DNA of 64,000 nt from Collinsella sp. (GCA_019419525.1 DXZU01000022.1:1-64000); one strand, 5' to 3'. Counted from the stretch's first letter, positions 51,049-60,267 are shown. A program made the numbers and translations. The notes: generated by a model from the letters alone, not told the origin.

Positions 51049-51945
51049 TCACTCCGGATCAAACGACATGTCGCCCGAACCGACCTCAAAACGATACGTA
51101 GCAGACTTATCGCCGTTATCGAATTCAAGATTCAAAATGGTCTCGCCGTCGTAGTCAAGCGGAAGGAAATCGCTCTCGAAGTCGCCGCTGCCCAAGGTGA
51201 GGCTCGCCTTAAAGCCCGTCGAGTTCGGAACCGTCATCTCCACATCGCCCGAGCCCACACTCACGTCCATCGACTTCGCGGGGGCCTGGTAAAGCTCGAA
51301 CGTCACATCGCCCGAACCGACCTCAGCGCTGAGCGCATCAGTCACGCTGCCCGTAAACTCTACATCTCCCGCACCCAGGAAAAGGTCGAAACCATCACAG
51401 ATGACACCGGCAATCTGCAGATCGCCCGAGCCCACGTGCGCGTTGACTCCCTTCAGATGTTCGGCAACACGGCGCGGCAGCTCGACCGTAACTGAGCGAT
51501 CGATTGCCTTACCGTCGTCACTTCCAAACTGGGAAACCTTGAGCGTCGAGTCCTCGACGGATGCGATGTTTTGCGTCGCGGCCTTGGAGGCATCCATACC
51601 CTCGGCAACGCGCCCCCGCTCGATAACGCGAGCCTTGTTGCCATCAACAACCTTGACGTCCACCGAAGCCGCATTGATATCGAAATCGAGGTAGCGGAAC
51701 TCATCGGCATCAAAAGTCGTGCTCGAAAGCTGCTGAGGCTGAGCGGAATACTTACCGCCATCGTTCAAAACATCGGCGTCAACCGCATCGTCCCTACCGG
51801 ACAAGCCGGATGCAATAGTGCCGAGATCCCACGGACCATCAAAATGAATCCATGTCCGCGAAGCGCCAAAGACAAGCCCAACAATAAGCACAAACGCTCC
51901 GATGCCAACGCCCAGACGCACCTTCGATTCATGCGAGAGTTTCAT
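51049..51945 (-). CDS. DUF4097-family membrane-anchored beta-repeat protein
   Basis: 298 residues: one N-terminal membrane helix (about 10-28) and an extracytoplasmic beta-helix-like domain. The repeat VGSGDVxx / LGAGDVEF recurs five or six times from about residue 180 on, the typical right-handed beta pattern of DUF4097 and LiaF-like proteins. Such proteins often sit next to envelope-stress regulators. Its ATG overlaps the stop of the XRE gene as TAATG, so the two are strictly coupled. Function unknown; a cell-envelope sensor or shield is a guess from context. Confidence 0.8.
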   Translation of the reverse strand: MKLSHESKVRLGVGIGAFVLIVGLVFGASRTWIHFDGPWDLGTIASGLSGRDDAVDADVLNDGGKYSAQPQQLSSTTFDADEFRYLDFDINAASVDVKVVDGNKARVIERGRVAEGMDASKAATQNIASVEDSTLKVSQFGSDDGKAIDRSVTVELPRRVAEHLKGVNAHVGSGDLQIAGVICDGFDLFLGAGDVEFTGSVTDALSAEVGSGDVTFELYQAPAKSMDVSVGSGDVEMTVPNSTGFKASLTLGSGDFESDFLPLDYDGETILNLEFDNGDKSATYRFEVGSGDMSFDPE

Positions 51946-52661
51946 TATTCATCACCTTCTTTGGCGCTCGGATCAACGGGGGTCGCGGTAGCCACGTCGG
52001 TATCAACCGCAGGGGAATCATCCTGAGCCCTGGATGCCACCGGTGCCGGACCAACCTGAATATCCCCACGCGCCCAATCACCATCGAGTGCACGCGCCAC
52101 CCAGTGATAGATGGGAATCGTGAAGAAGATCAGCGCAGCAAAGGGGCAGGCACCAAACAGGAACATCAGTAAAAAGAACAGCAGCCAGCACACGGCCCAA
52201 TACGGGAACGACTGGAACGGGCCCTTCACCGGAGTCGGGCCAACTGCGCCGCCACTCGTCGCCTGTGCCGTAGCGGCATTGGCGGCCTGCGCACTCCAGC
52301 TTGCCGCCTGCGCCGCCTTGGCTGCCGCGTCACTTGCCTGCGTTGCCGCCTCGGTGGCGCGCGCCGCCGCCTCATGGGTGCGGGCGCGCTCTGCCGCCTC
52401 GGCCTCGCGCTGACGAGCGCGGTCCTCGTTCTCAAACTCGATATCGTCCTCAATCTCATCGCTCGGATTGAGCAGCTCGTCCAGACTCACACCATAGAGC
52501 TTGGCGAGCGAGATCAGGTTCTCGGTATCGGGCGAGCTCTCCGCACGCTCCCATTTACTGACCGCCTGGCGCGACAGCCCCAGCTTTCGCGCCAGCCCTT
52601 CTTGGCTAAAGCCCTTGCTGCGGCGAAGGTCGGCGAGCCGCTGCGCAGTTTCTACATTCAT
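51945..52661 (-). CDS. XRE-family regulator with C-terminal membrane segments
   Basis: 238 residues. An XRE-type helix-turn-helix (about 1-60, ADLRRSKGFSQEGLARKLGLSRQAVSKWERAES) is followed by an acidic and Ala-rich coiled region (about 70-150) and two hydrophobic helices near 165-205 (WLLFFLLMFLFGACPFAAL). It may therefore be a membrane-bound transcription regulator, probably of its own operon with DUF4097. GGAGG lies before the ATG at 52661; the frame upstream to 52910 is rejected. The C-terminal tail is Pro/Asp-rich. Confidence 0.85.
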   Translation of the reverse strand: MNVETAQRLADLRRSKGFSQEGLARKLGLSRQAVSKWERAESSPDTENLISLAKLYGVSLDELLNPSDEIEDDIEFENEDRARQREAEAAERARTHEAAARATEAATQASDAAAKAAQAASWSAQAANAATAQATSGGAVGPTPVKGPFQSFPYWAVCWLLFFLLMFLFGACPFAALIFFTIPIYHWVARALDGDWARGDIQVGPAPVASRAQDDSPAVDTDVATATPVDPSAKEGDE

Positions 52662-52928
52662 GGTTCCTCCTATGTGATGCCAGCCGTGCCGCCGGACCGT
52701 TTTTGTTCTTAAGGCGCCTTGCACAGTTAAAAATCTATCCGCCACCGCCAAAAGCATGCCACCTATTCTAGTGAGATTTTTGACAACCGGCGGTTGCGGG
52801 TGCATATGAGCTGCGGAAATGTGTCCAAACAAAGCAATGACCCGTAGCTTGGTTGTCCCCGTTGCTGCGTTAACGGTAGTATGGTCGTACTGTTTATTCC
52901 GCACCGCCAACGGAGGGAGTTCCGCGCC

Positions 52929-53801
52929 GTGAACCGCGATTTCGCCTCATCGCTCATCCAGCTCAACAATACGTTCTATCGCGAGCACTCCGCCTCCTTC
53001 TCCGATACGCGCCAGGCCCCGTGGCCCGGCTGGGTACGCACCATGGACATCGCGCTTGAGCAGCTCGATGTGGCCACGATCGAGCATCCCGTCCGCGTCT
53101 TCGACCTTGCCTGCGGCAATATGCGATTCGAGAACTTTGCCGCCGGCGGGGCACTTGCCGCCAAGGGCGTCGACGGCGCAAACCCCTCGGCAGATGCCAG
53201 CTGCCCGTTTGAGTTCTATGGTGTCGACTCGTGCCAAGATCTGGCAATAGACGCCCACGGCCACGCCCTGCGCATTCCCAACCTGCACTTCCAGGAACTC
53301 GATGTGCTCGACGCCCTCATGAAGCTCAACCCCGCCGAGACGCCCGATGTGCTTTTCGATGCCCCGCTCGCCGACATCTCGGTCTGCTTTGGCTTTATGC
53401 ACCACGTGCCGTCGTGCGAGTACCGCGTACGCGTGCTCGACGCCCTGGTACGCCAGACGCGCCCGGGCGGCATCATCGCCATCAGCTTTTGGGAGTTTAT
53501 GAACGACGAGCGCATGGCGCGCAAGGCCGTTCGAGCCGAAGCCCGCGCCGAGCTCACCCCGCCGTTTGAGGGTTACGATTCCGCGCAGTTTGAAGCCGGC
53601 GACCACCTCATTGGCTGGCAAAACGACCGCCACGCCTACCGCTATTGTCATCACTTTGACGATCAGCAAATCACCGACCTGGTGCGCGGCGTCCGTACGT
53701 TCTACAAGAGCGGCGAGGTCCCCGTGCGCGAGCTTGAGCGTTTCCATGCCGACGGTCGCAGCGGCGAGCTCAACCGCTATGTGATTCTCAAGCGCCTGTA
53801 G
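52929..53801 (+). CDS. Class I SAM-dependent methyltransferase
   Basis: About 290 residues. The SAM-binding motif I is VRVFDLACGNMRFE, followed by GVDSCQDLA and LHFQELDVLD, with the post-motif FGFMHHVPS typical of small-molecule methyltransferases. The substrate is unknown. The GTG at 52929 with GGAGGGAG upstream is preferred; an ATG at 52881 would lengthen it by 16 residues. It precedes trmB by 118 bp on the same strand; both are methyltransferases, but they are not close paralogues. Confidence 0.8.
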   Translation: MNRDFASSLIQLNNTFYREHSASFSDTRQAPWPGWVRTMDIALEQLDVATIEHPVRVFDLACGNMRFENFAAGGALAAKGVDGANPSADASCPFEFYGVDSCQDLAIDAHGHALRIPNLHFQELDVLDALMKLNPAETPDVLFDAPLADISVCFGFMHHVPSCEYRVRVLDALVRQTRPGGIIAISFWEFMNDERMARKAVRAEARAELTPPFEGYDSAQFEAGDHLIGWQNDRHAYRYCHHFDDQQITDLVRGVRTFYKSGEVPVRELERFHADGRSGELNRYVILKRL

Positions 53802-53919
53802 GTATCGGCGACTCGCCGCCGAGCCGCACCGCATCTTTCGGGCAAACCATGCCCACCCTTTTTCAACCCATTGACGGAGCGTGCAGCTATACGTTCCATA
53901 CTTATAACCAAGGAGCCTC

Positions 53920-54759
53920 ATGGGAGCCGTCCACGTTCGCACGCCTAAGAACTTTGTACTCGAGGAGCGCCTGAAGCGCTACGCCGATGCGATTGAGACG
54001 AACCCCGAGGCCTATGCCGGGAATTGGCGCGAAGCCTGCGCGCCAGCCGGCGGCGCACCCTTCACCCGCCTTCATCTGGATCTGGGCTGCGGCAAAGGCA
54101 CCTATCTGGTTGAGCAAGCTCGCCGTGAGCCCGACACGCTCTTTATCGGTATGGACCAGGAGCCCATCTGCATCGCCTATGCCGCACAGAAAATCTGCGA
54201 GCAGGGGCTGTCCAACGCACTCGTCCTGCCCCGAGGTGCCGCATCGCTGCCGCAGCTATTTGCCGCAGGCGAGCTCGATGCCATCACCATCAACTTTCCC
54301 ACGCCGCAGCCCAAGGCCAAGTACGCCAAAAAGCGACTCGTCCATGTCGACCACCTAATGCTGTACCGTCCGCTCTTTTCAGCCGGTGCCACCGTCACAC
54401 TGCGAACCGACAGTAAGCCATTGCGCGACTACGCCTTGGGGCAGTTTGCTGCGGCCGGCTACGACACGCTTTGGGTAAGCGACGACGTCCGCCGCGACCA
54501 TCCCAAGCACCCCGAGACCGAATACGAGCGCCGCACGCGCGAGATGGGTGCCGTCGTCTATGGCATTTGCGCCACACCCGGCGCACATCCCAGTGACGAT
54601 GTGCTCACGGCGGGTCACATGCAGGAGCAAAGTCTTGCCTGCTACCTGCCCGATAACCTCGACGAGCTCACCTATGTGCCTCTGGGCATGGAAGAAGCCG
54701 TCGAGAACTTTAAAAACCGCGCCCGTAAAGGCAAAAAGCGCCTGCCGCAGGAGTCCTAG
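53920..54759 (+). CDS. trmB: tRNA (guanine-N7-)-methyltransferase
   Basis: Methylates G46 of tRNA at N7. The 279-residue protein has HLDLGCGKGTYLVEQA as the SAM site, the family motif INFPTPQPKAKYAKKRLVH, which matches the NFPDPWPKxRHxKRR motif of TrmB, and ETEYERRTREMG near the C-terminal third. The C-terminal tail (about 40 residues, basic) is longer than in many TrmB proteins. AAGGAG precedes the ATG. The Asp-Pro-Trp version of the motif is replaced by Thr-Pro-Gln, an unusual variant. Confidence 0.9.
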   Translation: MGAVHVRTPKNFVLEERLKRYADAIETNPEAYAGNWREACAPAGGAPFTRLHLDLGCGKGTYLVEQARREPDTLFIGMDQEPICIAYAAQKICEQGLSNALVLPRGAASLPQLFAAGELDAITINFPTPQPKAKYAKKRLVHVDHLMLYRPLFSAGATVTLRTDSKPLRDYALGQFAAAGYDTLWVSDDVRRDHPKHPETEYERRTREMGAVVYGICATPGAHPSDDVLTAGHMQEQSLACYLPDNLDELTYVPLGMEEAVENFKNRARKGKKRLPQES

Positions 54760-54823
54760 GGCTTTTGATGGCCGCGGCGTTGACAACCAAGCGCAAATAG
54801 GCGCCGACGAACGGCCCTCAAAC

Positions 54824-54946
54824 CTAAGTGAGTAGACTTTTTGACAACAGCCGAGCACAACCCGTATGGCAAAAACTAAAACCGCAGGTAGAGACCTTGC
54901 GTAAAAACCATGTGCTCGCGATATCGCAAAAAGTCTACTCACTTAG
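54824..54946. mobile_element. MITE-like element with 20-bp perfect terminal inverted repeats
   Basis: CTAAGTGAGTAGACTTTTTG (54824-54843) is repeated exactly in inverse orientation at 54927-54946, 83 bp apart. A second nested pair (CGAGCACA/TGTGCTCG, near 54852 and 54911) lies inside. The element is 123 bp, non-coding and AT-richer than its flanks. No target-site duplication is obvious. It may be a MITE or a structured regulatory repeat. Confidence 0.7.
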
Positions 54947-55067
54947 CTGGCGACTGCACCAAACGGCTGGACAGAACGCCCATTTCCTGCATTTTCCCGC
55001 GCGCTAGCACTCCGCGCCGCCGCTACGCCATAATGGATGGCGGACAAACGCGAGAGAAAGCAACCAC

Positions 55068-57749
55068 ATGGCACAGACCACGACAGATACCGCCGCCAGC
55101 ACCGTCTCGGGCGCCGGCGCCGCCAGCTCATTCTCGGGCGGCACGGGAACCGAGGCCGAGTTCGGCTCGCTCGGCGCGCTCTCCCCCACCTGGTGGGAGC
55201 CCGAAGACGGCAGTGAGCCCGAACCGTGGCTCACGCCCGATCAGGCCTTCGAACGCTTCTTTGAATGGACGAGCAATCGCGGCATTGAGCTGTGGGATCA
55301 CCAAGAAGAGGCCCTCATGGATCTAGCCGCCGGTGACCATGTCATTTTGGGAACACCGACCGGATCGGGCAAGTCGCTTGTCGCGCTGGGCATGCTCTTT
55401 ATGGGCATGGCGCAGGGCAAACGTTGCTATTACACGGCCCCTATCAAGGCCCTGGTCAGCGAAAAGTTCTTCGATCTGGTACAGGTGCTCGGCCGCGATA
55501 ACGTCGGTATGATCACCGGCGACACGCATATCAACACCAAGGCGCCCGTCATCTGCTGCACGGCAGAGATCCTTGCCAACGACGCACTGCGCGAGGGCGA
55601 AGATGCCGATGTTGGCTGCGTCGCCATGGACGAGTTCCACTACTTTGCCGACCCTGATCGCGGTTGGGCCTGGCAGGTGCCGCTGCTCACCCTGCCTCAC
55701 ACGCAATTCATGCTCATGAGCGCCACACTCGGCGATGTCACTGCCATCGCCGCCTCACTTGAGGAGCACACCGGCGCAACCTGCGACTTGGTTGTCGACG
55801 CCCCGCGTCCGGTTCCGCTGAGTTATGACTATGTGACGACCTCCCTCGAGGGCACGGTCGAGCTCGCAATGCGCCGCGGCGAGGCCCCGCTCTACATCGT
55901 GCACTTTAGCCAGGACGCCGCACTTGCGACGGCGCAATCCCTCGCCAACTTTGGTATTGCCAGCAAGGAGCAGCGCGAGGCCATCAAGGAGGCGGCCAAG
56001 GACACGAGCTTCTCGACGGCCTTTGGCAAGATTCTTAAGCGCTTGCTCGGATGCGGCGTCGGCGTGCACCATGCTGGCATGTTGCCGCGCTATCGTCTGC
56101 TGGTCGAGCGCTTGGCACAACAGGGCCTGTTGCCCGTCATCTGCGGCACCGATACGCTCGGCGTCGGTATCAACGTGCCCATCCATACTGTGGTGCTCAC
56201 CGCGCTCACCAAGTTCGACGGCTACAAGATGCGTCGTCTGCGCGCCCGCGAGTTTCATCAGATTGCCGGTCGCGCCGGCCGCTCGGGCTTCGATACCGAG
56301 GGCATGGTGATTGCCGAGGCACCCGAGCACGAGATCGAGAACGCCAAGCTCATGGCCAAGGCGGGTGACGACCCCAAGAAGCTCCGCAAGATTAAAAAGA
56401 AGAAGGCCCCCGAGGGCTTTGTCACCTGGAACAAGCAGACCTTTGAGCGCCTGATCGAGACGCAGCCCGAAACGCTCAAGCCGCGCCTTCGCATCACACA
56501 CTCCATGGTGATTAGCGTGGTCGAGCAGGGCGGTGACGCTCGCACCCGCGTGCACGACCTCATCGAGACAAGCCTGCAGACCCCCGAAGAAAAGGCCAAG
56601 CTCGAGGTTCGCGCCGACGAAATCTTCGCCACGCTCATCGACTCCGGCGTCGTCGTGCGCACCGAGGTACCGCCCGCACCCGACGCTCCGGCTGATGCCG
56701 CGCCGGACATCGACTACGCGCTGACGGTCGACCTGCCCGAGGACTTTGCGCTCGACCAGCCGCTCTCGCCGTTTTTGCTTGCCGCGTTGGAGCTGCTCGA
56801 TCCCGAGAGCGAGACCTATACCATGGATCTGATCTCGATGGTCGAGGCAACGCTCGAGGATCCCAAGCAGGTATTGCGCGCACAGGAGCGCGCCGCGCGC
56901 GACCGCGCCATGGCCGAGATGAAGGCCGACGGCGTCGAATACGAGGAGCGCCTGGAGCGCATTCAGGACGTCACGCACGAAAAGCCGCTCGAGGACCTGC
57001 TCGATGCCGCCTTTGACAAGTACTGCCAGGAAGTGCCCTGGGCAAACGACTACCAGCTCTCCCCCAAGAGCGTCCTGCGCGATATGTTGGAAAGCGCGAG
57101 CGATTTTAAGGGCTACATTCAAAAGCTCGGCATCGCCCGCTCCGAGGGCATTTTGCTGCGCTACCTGGCAGAGGCTTACCGTTCTCTCGACCGCACCGTA
57201 CCCATCGAGAAGCGCAACGAGCGCCTGCGCGACATTATCTCGTGGCTGGGCTTTGTGGTGCGCTCGGTCGACTCGAGCCTGGTGGACGAGTGGGAGAACG
57301 CCGGCAACCCGGCAGCCCTCGATGCCGCGCCGCCACAGGGCATCGACGAGGTCGTGGCGGACCGCCGCGGCTGCACGCTGCTGGTGCGCAATGCGCTCTT
57401 CCGCCGCGTGACCCTTGCCGCCCGCGAGCACGTTCGCGACCTGGGCGAACTCGACGACGACTGGGGCATGAGCGAGATTCGCTGGCAAAAGGCGCTCGAT
57501 GCCTACCATGAGCAGCACGAGGAAATCCTCACCGACGGAGATGCCCGCAGCGCCGCGATGTTCTCCATCGATGAGTCCGACGAGAAGACCGCGCACGTAT
57601 GGCACGTGCACCAGATCTTTGCCGACGAGGATGGCGACCACGATTTTGGCATCATGGGCGATGTCGATCTGGACGCCACGCAAGACGGTGGCGAGGTCAT
57701 TTTCAAAAACTACCGTGTCGGCTTTATCGAGGACCTGCTCGAGGACTAG
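55068..57749 (+). CDS. Ski2/HelY-like DExH RNA helicase (DUF3516-type)
   Basis: 893 residues. Domain order: a low-complexity N-terminus (about 1-50), RecA-like domain 1 with TGSGKS (98-103), TAPIKALVSEKFF and DEFH (188-191), SAT motif, RecA-like domain 2 with CGTDTLGVGIN and HQIAGRAGRSG, then an acidic helical C-terminal region with the DUF3516 look. Related actinobacterial HelY/DUF3516 proteins are Ski2-like helicases thought to work on RNA or RNA-DNA hybrids. GAGAGAAAG precedes the ATG. Single gene, ended by a strong terminator, with a MITE-like palindrome in its 5' flank. Confidence 0.88.
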   Translation: MAQTTTDTAASTVSGAGAASSFSGGTGTEAEFGSLGALSPTWWEPEDGSEPEPWLTPDQAFERFFEWTSNRGIELWDHQEEALMDLAAGDHVILGTPTGSGKSLVALGMLFMGMAQGKRCYYTAPIKALVSEKFFDLVQVLGRDNVGMITGDTHINTKAPVICCTAEILANDALREGEDADVGCVAMDEFHYFADPDRGWAWQVPLLTLPHTQFMLMSATLGDVTAIAASLEEHTGATCDLVVDAPRPVPLSYDYVTTSLEGTVELAMRRGEAPLYIVHFSQDAALATAQSLANFGIASKEQREAIKEAAKDTSFSTAFGKILKRLLGCGVGVHHAGMLPRYRLLVERLAQQGLLPVICGTDTLGVGINVPIHTVVLTALTKFDGYKMRRLRAREFHQIAGRAGRSGFDTEGMVIAEAPEHEIENAKLMAKAGDDPKKLRKIKKKKAPEGFVTWNKQTFERLIETQPETLKPRLRITHSMVISVVEQGGDARTRVHDLIETSLQTPEEKAKLEVRADEIFATLIDSGVVVRTEVPPAPDAPADAAPDIDYALTVDLPEDFALDQPLSPFLLAALELLDPESETYTMDLISMVEATLEDPKQVLRAQERAARDRAMAEMKADGVEYEERLERIQDVTHEKPLEDLLDAAFDKYCQEVPWANDYQLSPKSVLRDMLESASDFKGYIQKLGIARSEGILLRYLAEAYRSLDRTVPIEKRNERLRDIISWLGFVVRSVDSSLVDEWENAGNPAALDAAPPQGIDEVVADRRGCTLLVRNALFRRVTLAAREHVRDLGELDDDWGMSEIRWQKALDAYHEQHEEILTDGDARSAAMFSIDESDEKTAHVWHVHQIFADEDGDHDFGIMGDVDLDATQDGGEVIFKNYRVGFIEDLLED

Positions 57750-57770
57750 CCGAACATACCGAAACGAAAC

Positions 57771-57806
57771 GGGGCCGTTGGCAATTTCGCCAGCGGCCCC
57801 GCTTTT
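57771..57806 (+). terminator. Terminator of the HelY-like gene
   Basis: GGGGCCGTTGGC pairs with GCCAGCGGCCCC (one G-U pair), loop AATTTC, followed by GCTTTTG. It is 21 bp after the stop and could also serve the convergent DUF2130 gene. Confidence 0.85.
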
Positions 57807-57823
57807 GCACTATCCGCTATACC

Positions 57824-59581
57824 TTACTCGGCATCCTCGATCTCATACGAATCCGCCTCGGCTGGCTCATCGTTTGTCTCTGACGCAGTCCCGCGCGCCT
57901 CGTCAAACGCCGCCTTCATGGTCTTGTTGCCCCACGTGAGCTTGCGAATGGTAAGATCGTCGGCTTTCTTGTTGGCTAGGCGCAGGTTGTTCTCGGAGGA
58001 CAGCAACGCCTCCTTGGTTTTCTGCAGATGGCTAATCGTCTTGTCGATCTCATCGATTGCTGTTTGGAACTTGCGGCTCGCAATCTCGTAGTTGCGGCCG
58101 AAATCATTCTTGAACTTTTCCATCTTGGCTTCGAAGTTCGTAACGTCGATATTCTGCTGTTTGTACTCCGCTAGCTCCTGCTTATAGCGCAGCGAACCCA
58201 TGGCGGCGTTGCGAAGAAGCGTAATCATGGGAATGAAAAACTGCGGGCGGATCACATACATCTTCTCGTAGCGATAGCTCACGTCCACGATTCCCGCGTT
58301 GTAAAGCTCGCTCTCGGGCTCGAGCAGCGTGCAGAGCACCGCGTACTCACAGCCTTTCTGGCGACGATCGTGATCGAGTTTCTTAAAGAAGTCCTCGTTT
58401 TTATGCTTGGTCGCGGTCTCGTCGTTCTCGTTTTTCATCTCGAACATAATCGAAATGACCTCGTTGCCGCTCGCGTCGCACTCACAGAAAATGAAGTCTC
58501 CCTTGGTGCCCTCGGATGCATCGTTATCTTTCTCGAAGTACGCATTGGGAAACGCCGTCATGCGCAGACGGTTAAACTCGGTCTCGCAGTGCTGCTCGAG
58601 CGACTCGCCCACCATCTTGGTGGACAGGCGAACCTTCATGTCCTTAAGGCGCTCAATCTCTTCATCCTTGTAGCGAATCAGGTCATCGCTCGCGCGCTTG
58701 GCCTGCGCAAGCTCGAGCTCGTGTGCCGCCTTGGCTTGCTCCTCGCGAGAATCGCGCACCGCCAGCTCGCTCGTCAGTTTGGCACGTGCCTCATCGCGCT
58801 CTCGCTCCGCCGCGGCGACCGCCTCTGACAGGTTCATTTTTGCCATCAGTTCCTGCTCGCGCAGCTGGGCACGCAGGCCCTCGGCCTCTTGCTCGGACTG
58901 AGCCTTTGCGGCGGAAAACTTCTCTTGCACCTTCGCGCGATAGTCAGTAAGCGCGCGCTCGGCCTCGCTGCGAGCGGCATCGAGCTCACGCTGCGACTCT
59001 GCCGCGGCAGCGGCAAGCGCCATCTCCTGGGCCTTGTCCGCCGCGGCGATCCTGGCCTGCAGCTCGGCAATCTGAGCGTCGCGCGCGGACAGGTCGTTTT
59101 GAGCAGCATTGCGTGCCGCCGCCTCGGCAAGCCTGGCTTCATCATCTTTGCGCTCCAACTGCGCACGTAAATTGTCGATCTCGCGCTGAAGCTCGGCATT
59201 CTCCTTTTGAGCATCGGAACGGGCCTCAACCGCCGCGCGCTGACTTGCACTCTCGCGCTCTGCGGCAGCGCCTTCGAGCTTGGCGCGCAGCTCGGCAAGC
59301 TCAGCGTCGCGCTTGGCAACCTCTTGTGCCAGCTGCTGAGCTGCAGCGTTCTTCTGCTCGACAAGCTGAGCGTCGCGCTGAGACTCTGCCTTTTGCAAGG
59401 CAGCCGTCGAGCGCGAGCGCTCAAGCTCCAGCGCCTGCTCGCCCTCGCGCTGAACAGCCTTCACACGCTCGTCCAGGTCGCGCGAGAACTCGGCGTCGCG
59501 CACCTGCTTGACGATATCCGCATAACCGGACGCATCGACCTTAAAAACTTCACCGCAATGCGGGCACTTGATCTCGTTCAT
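57824..59581 (-). CDS. DUF2130 coiled-coil protein with nuclease-like core
   Basis: 585 residues. N-terminal CPHCG (6-10), then a very long Ala/Glu/Arg-rich coiled coil (about 30-310), then the DUF2130 domain (about 320-500). Within it, GD (361-362) in EGTKGDFIF and FEMK (380-383), spaced by 18 residues, look like the D...ExK core of PD-(D/E)XK nucleases. The C-terminus is a second short coiled region and an acidic tail. Likely cytosolic; it may bind or cut nucleic acid as a large coiled-coil dimer. The nuclease assignment is my inference from the motif. Good upstream purine tract (GGAGC) before the ATG. Confidence 0.8.
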   Translation of the reverse strand: MNEIKCPHCGEVFKVDASGYADIVKQVRDAEFSRDLDERVKAVQREGEQALELERSRSTAALQKAESQRDAQLVEQKNAAAQQLAQEVAKRDAELAELRAKLEGAAAERESASQRAAVEARSDAQKENAELQREIDNLRAQLERKDDEARLAEAAARNAAQNDLSARDAQIAELQARIAAADKAQEMALAAAAAESQRELDAARSEAERALTDYRAKVQEKFSAAKAQSEQEAEGLRAQLREQELMAKMNLSEAVAAAERERDEARAKLTSELAVRDSREEQAKAAHELELAQAKRASDDLIRYKDEEIERLKDMKVRLSTKMVGESLEQHCETEFNRLRMTAFPNAYFEKDNDASEGTKGDFIFCECDASGNEVISIMFEMKNENDETATKHKNEDFFKKLDHDRRQKGCEYAVLCTLLEPESELYNAGIVDVSYRYEKMYVIRPQFFIPMITLLRNAAMGSLRYKQELAEYKQQNIDVTNFEAKMEKFKNDFGRNYEIASRKFQTAIDEIDKTISHLQKTKEALLSSENNLRLANKKADDLTIRKLTWGNKTMKAAFDEARGTASETNDEPAEADSYEIEDAE

Positions 59582-59639
59582 GGCAGCTCCTCGATGGACG
59601 CAAATTTCAACCGCCTACACTCTACCGCGCCGCACGGAC

Positions 59640-59674
59640 AAAAAAGGCGCCGCTGCCATAATGGCAACGGCGCC
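59640..59674 (-). terminator. Terminator between phosphoesterase and DUF2130 genes
   Basis: On the minus strand GGCGCCGTTGCC pairs with GGCAGCGGCGCC (one G-U pair) and is followed by TTTTTT. It shares its first GGCGCC with the palindrome just upstream, so only one of the two can form at a time. Confidence 0.8.
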
Positions 59675-59721
59675 AGAACCACCACAAAGGCGACTGTCCC
59701 CTTTGTGGTGACTCTGGCGCC
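59669..59721 (-). repeat. Long palindrome that competes with the terminator
   Basis: GGCGCCAGA and ACCACAAAGG arms, separated by a 3-nt internal loop, pair with CCTTTGTGGT and TCTGGCGCC. It begins right at the phosphoesterase stop and its 3' arm includes the GGCGCC used by the next hairpin. The geometry is that of an antiterminator followed by a terminator, or of a repeat element placed there by chance. Confidence 0.7.
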
Positions 59722-60267
59722 CTATAACCCAAAGAAGCTAAGAATCTGATCGCGGCTTACGGGCTTGTAGTCATTGGCATCGAGACCGACATCGTAGCGA
59801 AAGATAGGGCGCTCGCGATCGCGGTTGCGCGAGTTGGTGCGGTCTCCCCTGCTGTGGATATGCCCGTGCAGCATGATGGCGCCACGCGCCTTTCCGTTCC
59901 AGCTGAGCATGGGGTAGTGGCTCATAACCAGGCGATGGCCCTTGGCATAGCCTGGGGCAATCTCCAGATAATCGCGCACGTCTTCCCAAATCTGCGGCAC
60001 GTCGGGATCTTCCCAATCGCCGTCATGGTTACCGCGGATGAGCGTCACGTTCCGGCATTCGATGCGCCCGCGCAGGCGCACCGCCTCCGCCAGGGGCAAA
60101 CGATAGGTAAAGTCTCCCAAGATATAGAGGCGGTCGTCCACAGCCACGCACTCATTGATGGCATCGATGACCTTGCGGTTCATCTCCTCGACCGAATCAA
60201 ACGGCCGATCCATATCGTGCAAGATATTCGTATCGCCCAGGTGCAGGTCGGCGGTAAACCACATCAT
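59722..60267 (-). CDS. Calcineurin-like metallophosphoesterase
   Basis: 182 residues with the full two-metal site: DLH (near residue 7), ILGDFTY, RGNHDGD, MSHYPM and HGHIHS. Small proteins of this group hydrolyse phosphodiesters or nucleotides; the substrate is unknown. The start at 60267 uses GAGG 9 nt upstream; the ATG at 60282 has no site. It is the last gene of a minus-strand run that includes the 58-residue acidic/basic protein, the broken HIRAN gene and the Cys-rich small protein. Confidence 0.86.
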   Translation of the reverse strand: MMWFTADLHLGDTNILHDMDRPFDSVEEMNRKVIDAINECVAVDDRLYILGDFTYRLPLAEAVRLRGRIECRNVTLIRGNHDGDWEDPDVPQIWEDVRDYLEIAPGYAKGHRLVMSHYPMLSWNGKARGAIMLHGHIHSRGDRTNSRNRDRERPIFRYDVGLDANDYKPVSRDQILSFFGL

